64,000 bases of DNA from JABFWF01 sp035539135 (lineage in GTDB: Bacteria; Pseudomonadota; Gammaproteobacteria; Xanthomonadales; Xanthomonadaceae): positions 118,009 to 182,008 of the forward strand of contig DATLJD010000011.1 in NCBI GenBank assembly GCA_035539135.1. Direction: 5' to 3'. Below, one piece after another: positions 59,899-64,000 of this stretch. Position 1 is the first letter of the stretch; each line of letters starts with the position of its first letter. Under the pieces are notes generated by a model, which was not told the origin of the DNA, made no database searches, and was given only the letters and a program-made list of their open reading frames with translations. Made by a program: the position numbers and the translations under genes.

Positions 59899-60864
59899 AT
59901 GACTGTGCAAGACGATCGCAACCTGCTTGTCTTCACCGGCAACGCCAACCGGCCGCTGGCCGAGGCGGTGTGCAGGGAACTGGGCATCCGCCCGGGCAAG
60001 GCCCTGGTCGGCTGCTTTTCCGACGGCGAGGTGCAGGTCGAGATCGAGGAGAACGTCCGCGGCCAGGACACTTTCGTGATCCAGCCGACCTGCGCGCCGA
60101 GCGCCGAGAACCTGGTCGAGCTGCTGGTGTTGATCGACGCGCTCAAGCGCGCCTCGGCCAGCAGCGTGACCGCGGTGGTGCCCTATTTCGGTTACGCCCG
60201 GCAGGACCGCCGCCCGCGCTCGGCGCGGGTGCCGATCACCGCCAAGGTCGCGGCGCAGATGTTCTCCACCGTGCACACCGACCGCGTGCTGACGGTGGAC
60301 CTGCACGCCGACCAGATCCAGGGCTTCTTCGACATCCCGGTCGACAACGTGTACGCCTCGCCGCTGCTGCTCGCCGACATCTGGCGCGCGCACGGCACCG
60401 ACAACGTGATCGTGGTGTCGCCCGACGTCGGCGGCGTGGTGCGCGCCCGCGCGATCGCCAAGCGCCTGGACGACGCGGACCTGGCGATCATCGACAAGCG
60501 CCGCCCGAAGGCCAACGTCGCCACGGTGATGAACATCATCGGCGACGTCGCCGGCAAGGTCTGCGTGCTGGTCGACGACATCGTCGACACCGCCGGCACC
60601 CTGTGCGCCGCCGCCGCCGCGCTCAAGGCGCAGGGCGCGGTCAAGGTCGTCGCCTACTGCACCCACCCGGTGCTGTCGGGCGCGGCGATCGACAACCTGA
60701 CCAAGTCGCAGCTCGACGAGCTGGTGGTCACCGACACCATCCCGCTGTCGCAGGCGGCGAAGGCCTGCGGCCGGATCCGCCAGCTCAGCGTGGCGGAGCT
60801 GCTGGCCGAGACGGTGCGCCGCATCGCCTTCGGAGAATCCGTCAGTTCGCTCTACGTGGACTGA
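59899..60864 (+). CDS. prs: Ribose-phosphate pyrophosphokinase
   Basis: The enzyme makes PRPP from ribose 5-phosphate and ATP for nucleotides, His and Trp. The 321-residue protein has YFGYARQDRRPRSARVPITAK, TVDLHADQIQGFFDIPVDN and the PRPP loop VLVDDIVDTAGTL near 220. It is probably read with tRNA(Gln) and rplY. Confidence 0.97.
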   Translation: MTVQDDRNLLVFTGNANRPLAEAVCRELGIRPGKALVGCFSDGEVQVEIEENVRGQDTFVIQPTCAPSAENLVELLVLIDALKRASASSVTAVVPYFGYARQDRRPRSARVPITAKVAAQMFSTVHTDRVLTVDLHADQIQGFFDIPVDNVYASPLLLADIWRAHGTDNVIVVSPDVGGVVRARAIAKRLDDADLAIIDKRRPKANVATVMNIIGDVAGKVCVLVDDIVDTAGTLCAAAAALKAQGAVKVVAYCTHPVLSGAAIDNLTKSQLDELVVTDTIPLSQAAKACGRIRQLSVAELLAETVRRIAFGESVSSLYVD

Positions 60865-60870
60865 CTCCCC

Positions 60871-60913
60871 ACTCACCTGGTCGCGGGTGAGTATCCAGGC
60901 CGCCGCGAGGCGG
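60871..60913 (+). promoter_or_regulatory. Two hairpins in the rplY leader
   Basis: The first is a 7-base stem ACTCACC/GGTGAGT (60871-60892). The second is a 5-base stem CCGCC/GGCGG closed by a GCGA tetraloop (60900-60913). They lie in the 77-base gap between prs and rplY. They could terminate, stabilise or control translation; no U-tract follows. Confidence 0.5.
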
Positions 60914-60941
60914 TTCATCGCAACGAAGTGAGAACGCAACA

Positions 60942-61574
60942 ATGGCTACCGAACACACCATCCGGGCCACCGCCCGCAACGACGGGGGGAAGGGTGCGAG
61001 CCGCCGCCTGCGTCGTTCGGCGCAGATCCCGGCGATCGTCTACGGCGGCAGCGCCGCGCCGCAGCCGATCCAGCTCGAGCACGAGAAGACCTGGCTGGCC
61101 AGCCAGAACGAGTGGTTCTACTCGTCCATCCTCAGCCTCGATGTCGACGGCAAGGTGGAGAGCGTGCTGCTGCGCGACATCCAGCGCCACCCGTACAAGC
61201 AGATCATCATGCACCTGGACTTCCAGCGCGTGGACGCCAACCAGGCGCTGCGCGCCTCGGTGCCGCTGCACTTCGTCAACGGCGAAAGCTCGCCGGCCGG
61301 CAAGACCGCGGGCGTGGTGATCATGCACGAGCTGACCCAGATCGAGATCAGCTGCCTGCCGAAGGACCTGCCCGCGGCGATCCAGGTCGACCTGTCCGAA
61401 CTGAAGCCGGGCGACACCATCCACCTGTCCGGCGTGAAGCTGCCGGCCGGCGTGGAAGTGCCGCAGCTCAAGCTCGGTCCGGACCACGACATCGCGGTGG
61501 TCGTCGCCCGCCACGCGCGTGGCGAAGCCGAGGAAACGCCCGCCGCCGAGGGCGGCGAGACCCCGGCGGCCTGA
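60942..61574 (+). CDS. rplY: 50S ribosomal protein L25 (general stress/CTC family)
   Basis: The 210-residue protein has an N-terminal 5S rRNA-binding L25 domain (TIRATARNDGGKGASRRLRR, IPAIVYGG) and a C-terminal TL5/CTC beta domain (LSGVKLPAGVEVPQL). It ends in an acidic Ala/Glu-rich tail. This long form is usual outside enterobacteria. Confidence 0.95.
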   Translation: MATEHTIRATARNDGGKGASRRLRRSAQIPAIVYGGSAAPQPIQLEHEKTWLASQNEWFYSSILSLDVDGKVESVLLRDIQRHPYKQIIMHLDFQRVDANQALRASVPLHFVNGESSPAGKTAGVVIMHELTQIEISCLPKDLPAAIQVDLSELKPGDTIHLSGVKLPAGVEVPQLKLGPDHDIAVVVARHARGEAEETPAAEGGETPAA

Positions 61575-61582
61575 GCCTGACC

Positions 61583-61613
61583 GGCCGCCGCGCCCTTCGC
61601 GGGCGCGGCGGCC
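61583..61613 (+). terminator. Strong GC hairpin between rplY and pth
   Basis: A 13-base perfect stem (GGCCGCCGCGCCC and its complement) with TTCGC loop fills the 48-base gap. No U-tract follows and pth starts ten bases later, so it may act as a processing or stability element rather than a full terminator. Confidence 0.5.
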
Positions 61614-61622
61614 CTCGCATGC

Positions 61623-62210
61623 ATGGCGGGCCTGCGCCTGATCGCGGGGCTGGGCAATCCCGGCCCCCAGCACCTCATGGACCGGCACAACGCCGGCTTC
61701 TGGTTCGTGGACGCCCTGGCCGCGCGGCTCGGCGCGCGCTTCTCGCTGGAAGCGAAGCTGTTCGGCGAGGTCGCGAAGGCCGACATCGGCGGCCGCCCGG
61801 TCTGGTTGCTCAAGCCGGCCACCTACATGAACGCCAGCGGCAAGTCGGTCACCGCGGCGCTGCGCTTCTGGAAGATCGAGCCGGAGGAGGCGCTGCTGGC
61901 GCACGACGAGCTCGACCTGCCGCCTGGCACGGCGCGGTTGAAGTTCGACGGCGGCCACGGCGGCCAGAACGGCCTGCGCGACGTGATGCGCCTGCTCGGC
62001 CACGGCCGCTTCCACCGGCTGCGCCTGGGCATCGGCCATCCCGGCCACAAGGACAAGGTCACCCCCTGGGTGCTCGGCCGCCCCGGCCGCGACGACGAGG
62101 CCGCGCTGCTGCGCGCGATCGACGATGCGATCGAGGTGCTGCCGCTGGCCGTGGCGGGTGACGTCAACGAGGCGATGAAGCGCCTGCATACCAACAGCGG
62201 GAATCGGTAA
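61623..62210 (+). CDS. pth: Peptidyl-tRNA hydrolase
   Basis: The enzyme frees tRNA from stalled peptidyl-tRNA. The 195-residue protein has IAGLGNPGPQHLMDRHNAGFWFVD with the catalytic His, KPATYMNASGKSV, and HDELDLPPG with the catalytic Asp. GGHGGQNGLRD follows. Its last codons and stop are formed by a 7-base-periodic repeat (62199 onward), so the C-terminal GNR is repeat-derived. Confidence 0.96.
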   Translation: MAGLRLIAGLGNPGPQHLMDRHNAGFWFVDALAARLGARFSLEAKLFGEVAKADIGGRPVWLLKPATYMNASGKSVTAALRFWKIEPEEALLAHDELDLPPGTARLKFDGGHGGQNGLRDVMRLLGHGRFHRLRLGIGHPGHKDKVTPWVLGRPGRDDEAALLRAIDDAIEVLPLAVAGDVNEAMKRLHTNSGNR

Positions 62211-62278
62211 CCGGGAGCCGGCAGCCGGAGGCATGGATCCTCCGGTTTCCTGCTCCCGGCTACCGGTTCCCGGTTACC
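62199..62278. repeat. Inverted array of degenerate 7-base repeats
   Basis: Five units of the form GGnAnCC on the left (GGGAATC, GGTAACC, GGGAGCC, GGCAGCC, GGAGGCA) face five on the opposite strand (62244-62278). Together they make an 80-base imperfect palindrome. It contains the pth stop codon and ends just before the ychF ribosome site. Confidence 0.85.
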
Positions 62279-62287
62279 GGAGTACCC

Positions 62288-63379
62288 ATGGGCATCAAAT
62301 GCGGCATCGTCGGCCTGCCCAACGTCGGCAAGTCGACCCTGTTCAACGCGCTGACCAAGGCGGGCATCGCCGCGGCCAATTTCCCCTTCTGCACGATCGA
62401 GCCCAACGTCGGCGTGGTGCCGGTCCCGGACGAGCGCCTGAACGCGCTGGCGGAAATCGTCAAGCCGCAGAAGGTGATCCCGACCGCGGTCGAGTTCGTG
62501 GACATCGCCGGCCTGGTCGCCGGCGCTGCCAAGGGTGAGGGCCTGGGCAACAAGTTCCTGGCCCACATCCGCGAGGTGGACGCGATCGCCCACGTGGTGC
62601 GCTGCTTCGAGCACCCGGACGTGATCCACGTCGCCAACCGGGTCGACCCGATCGCCGACATCGAGACGATCGACACCGAGCTGGCGCTGGCCGACCTGGA
62701 GTCGGTCGACAAGGCCCTGCAGCGCGCCGAGCGCTCGGCCAAGGCCGGCGACAAGGACGCCAAGGCGCGGGTGGAGGTGCTCGGCCGCCTGCGCGCCGGC
62801 CTGGACGAAGGCCGGCCGGCGCGCGCCCTGGGCCTGTCCGACGAGGACCGGGCGCTGGTCCGCGACCTGTTCCTGCTGACCCTCAAGCCGGTGATGTACG
62901 TGGCCAACGTGCTGGAGGACGGCTTCGAGGGCAATCCGCACCTGGATGCTGTGCGCGCGCGGGCGGCGGGCGAGGGCTCGGAGGTGGTGCCGGTCTCGGC
63001 GGCGATCGAGGAGGAACTCAGCCAGCTCGACGACGCCGACCGCGACGCCTTCCTGGCCGACCTCGGCCTCGGCGAGCCGGGCCTGAACCGGGTCATCCGC
63101 GCCGCCTACAGGCTGCTCGGCCTGCAGACCTATTTCACCGCCGGGGTGAAGGAGGTCCGCGCCTGGACCGTGAAGGCCGGCGCCACCGCCCCGCAGGCGG
63201 CGGCGGTCATCCATACCGACTTCGAGAAGGGCTTCATCCGCGCCGAGACCATCGGCTACGAGGATTTCCTGAAGTACCGCGGCGAGGCCGGCGCCCGCGA
63301 CGCCGGCCGGCTGCGCCTGGAAGGCAAGGACTACCGAGTGCAGGAGGGCGACGTCCTCCACTTCCGCTTCAACGTCTGA
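62288..63379 (+). CDS. ychF: Redox-regulated ATPase YchF
   Basis: The 363-residue Obg-family protein prefers ATP because of a changed G4 motif. G1 is GLPNVGKSTLFNALT near 8-22, switch FPFCTIEPN follows, and DIAGLVAGAAKGEGLGNKFL is present. A C-terminal TGS domain ends FRFNV. It binds ribosomes and is linked to stress and redox responses. It usually follows pth, as here. The GGAG site begins at the last bases of the repeat. Confidence 0.97.
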   Translation: MGIKCGIVGLPNVGKSTLFNALTKAGIAAANFPFCTIEPNVGVVPVPDERLNALAEIVKPQKVIPTAVEFVDIAGLVAGAAKGEGLGNKFLAHIREVDAIAHVVRCFEHPDVIHVANRVDPIADIETIDTELALADLESVDKALQRAERSAKAGDKDAKARVEVLGRLRAGLDEGRPARALGLSDEDRALVRDLFLLTLKPVMYVANVLEDGFEGNPHLDAVRARAAGEGSEVVPVSAAIEEELSQLDDADRDAFLADLGLGEPGLNRVIRAAYRLLGLQTYFTAGVKEVRAWTVKAGATAPQAAAVIHTDFEKGFIRAETIGYEDFLKYRGEAGARDAGRLRLEGKDYRVQEGDVLHFRFNV

Positions 63380-63394
63380 AAACGCGCCGGCGCG

Positions 63395-63423
63395 TTGACA
63401 GCGCCAGCGGTCCGCGTCAAAAT
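63395..63423 (+). promoter_or_regulatory. Sigma-70 promoter of the tRNA-tuf operon
   Basis: A perfect TTGACA is followed by a 17-base spacer and CAAAAT, then a GC-rich discriminator (CGCGGGC). The match is the best in the window. GC-rich discriminators are typical of stringently controlled tRNA operons. Confidence 0.8.
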
Positions 63424-63459
63424 CGCGGGCTGTTTCGCAGAGTCCGGGCGCAGCATTCC

Positions 63460-63545
63460 GGAGGGATACCCAAGCGGCCAACGGGGGCAGACTGTAAATC
63501 TGCTGGCTTACGCCTTCGGTGGTTCGAATCCACCTCCCTCCACCA
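63460..63545 (+). tRNA. tRNA-Tyr (anticodon GTA)
   Basis: This is an 86-base class II tRNA with a long variable arm and encoded CCA. The acceptor stem GGAGGGA pairs with TCCCTCC, and the anticodon is at 63494-63496. It is the first gene of the tRNA-tuf operon. Confidence 0.98.
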
Positions 63546-63577
63546 GTCGCCCTGGCTTTGCAAGACGGTCTCCCGGC

Positions 63578-63651
<74 letters not shown>

Positions 63652-63689
63652 TTGAGTCTCGCCAGGGTGACCCGAACAACCAGTTTCAC

Positions 63690-63765
63690 GCTCACGTAGC
63701 TCAGTCGGTAGAGCACCTCCTTGGTAAGGAGGAGGTCGATGGTTCGATTCCATTCGTGAGCACCA
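63690..63765 (+). tRNA. tRNA-Thr (anticodon GGT)
   Basis: The 76-base tRNA has encoded CCA. The acceptor stem GCTCACG pairs with CGTGAGC, and the anticodon loop is TTGGTAA. It precedes tuf by 82 bases, as in the classical tufB operon. Confidence 0.98.
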
Positions 63766-63847
63766 ATTCGCAGCGTCCGGCCCCCCGGGGCCGGGCGTTT
63801 TCCCCGCAAGACAGCACGTCCCAAACAAGTCAGCGAGAGACGCAGCC

Positions 63848-64000
63848 ATGGCAAAGGGCAAGTTCGAGCGCACCAAGCCCCACGTGAACGTGGGCACGAT
63901 CGGTCACGTGGACCACGGCAAGACGACGCTGACGGCGGCGCTGACGAAGGTGGGCGCGGAGCGGTTCGGCGGCGAGTTCAAGGACTACAGCGCGATCGAC
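63848..64000 (+). CDS. tuf: Elongation factor Tu, N-terminal 51 codons (runs off window)
   Basis: EF-Tu carries aminoacyl-tRNA to the ribosome. The visible 51 residues begin MAKGKFERTKPHVNVGTIG and include the GTP-binding P-loop GHVDHGKT at about 19-26. The order tRNA(Tyr)-tRNA(Gly)-tRNA(Thr)-tuf marks the tufB locus, so tRNA(Trp), secE and nusG are expected to follow outside the window. The gene is open at the window edge and otherwise intact. Confidence 0.97.
   Translation, partial: MAKGKFERTKPHVNVGTIGHVDHGKTTLTAALTKVGAERFGGEFKDYSAID

Noticed and set aside
62199..62278. CRISPR-like array
   Set aside because: The units are 7 bases and contiguous with no spacers, so it is a simple degenerate repeat.

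Overview
The window is ordinary-looking, very GC-rich chromosome of a gammaproteobacterium. It most likely comes from the Xanthomonadaceae/Lysobacteraceae (a Lysobacter, Luteimonas or Thermomonas-like organism). The evidence is the protein character, the gene order lolB-ispE-tRNA(Gln)-prs-rplY-pth-ychF-tRNA(Tyr,Gly,Thr)-tuf, the GTP-type PEP carboxykinase, a long TonB-dependent receptor, several c-di-GMP proteins, and a DPP III-like peptidase with the shortened zinc motif known from Xanthomonas. I see no prophage, integrase, transposase, rRNA or CRISPR array. Genes are densely packed, often with ATGA or GTGA stop-start overlaps, and no gap exceeds about 260 bases.

Bases 1-9973: the end of a TetR regulator, pckG, and then the most unusual block. 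A TonB-dependent receptor is followed on the same strand, across an intrinsic terminator, by a TPR-sulfotransferase and a coupled 2-oxoglutarate/Fe(II) dioxygenase. A TPR plus aspartyl/asparaginyl beta-hydroxylase gene converges on them from the other side. This looks like an outer-membrane receptor with three modification enzymes.

Bases 10094-20070 hold housekeeping genes: hslO, mtgA, a GT2 glycosyltransferase, a CBS protein, an AsmA-like protein, metK, a methyltransferase, dusB and rbsK. Bases 20075-35366 hold a nucleoside-type MFS transporter, then three consecutive c-di-GMP genes (GGQEF, MASE1-GGDEF-EAL, Reg_prop-GGDEF). They also hold sdaA, a small glutaredoxin-like gene, a YceI-cytochrome b561-YceI operon and a large Reg_prop hybrid histidine kinase.

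Bases 35526-44434: an orphan QueC-like PP-loop enzyme, hemE, a WGR protein, aroB-aroK, a glycerate kinase divergent from pdxH, a cytoplasmic cobalamin-binding-type protein, small exported proteins, and the DUF4426-proC-yggS group. Bases 44507-64000: pilT-pilU, DUF72, an M49 peptidase lipoprotein, algH-yqgF-pyrB, a lipoprotein, mgtE, prfA-hemA, and the TPR-lolB-ispE-tRNA(Gln)-prs-rplY-pth-ychF run. The window ends in a tRNA(Tyr-Gly-Thr)-tuf operon cut by the window edge.

Non-coding features stand out. There are 7-base-periodic repeats, one of which supplies the pth stop codon and the ychF ribosome site, and long palindromic intergenic elements. There are also intrinsic terminators, apparent leaderless starts (a -10 box 6-7 bases before ATG), and three divergent gene pairs that seem to share one symmetric -10 box.
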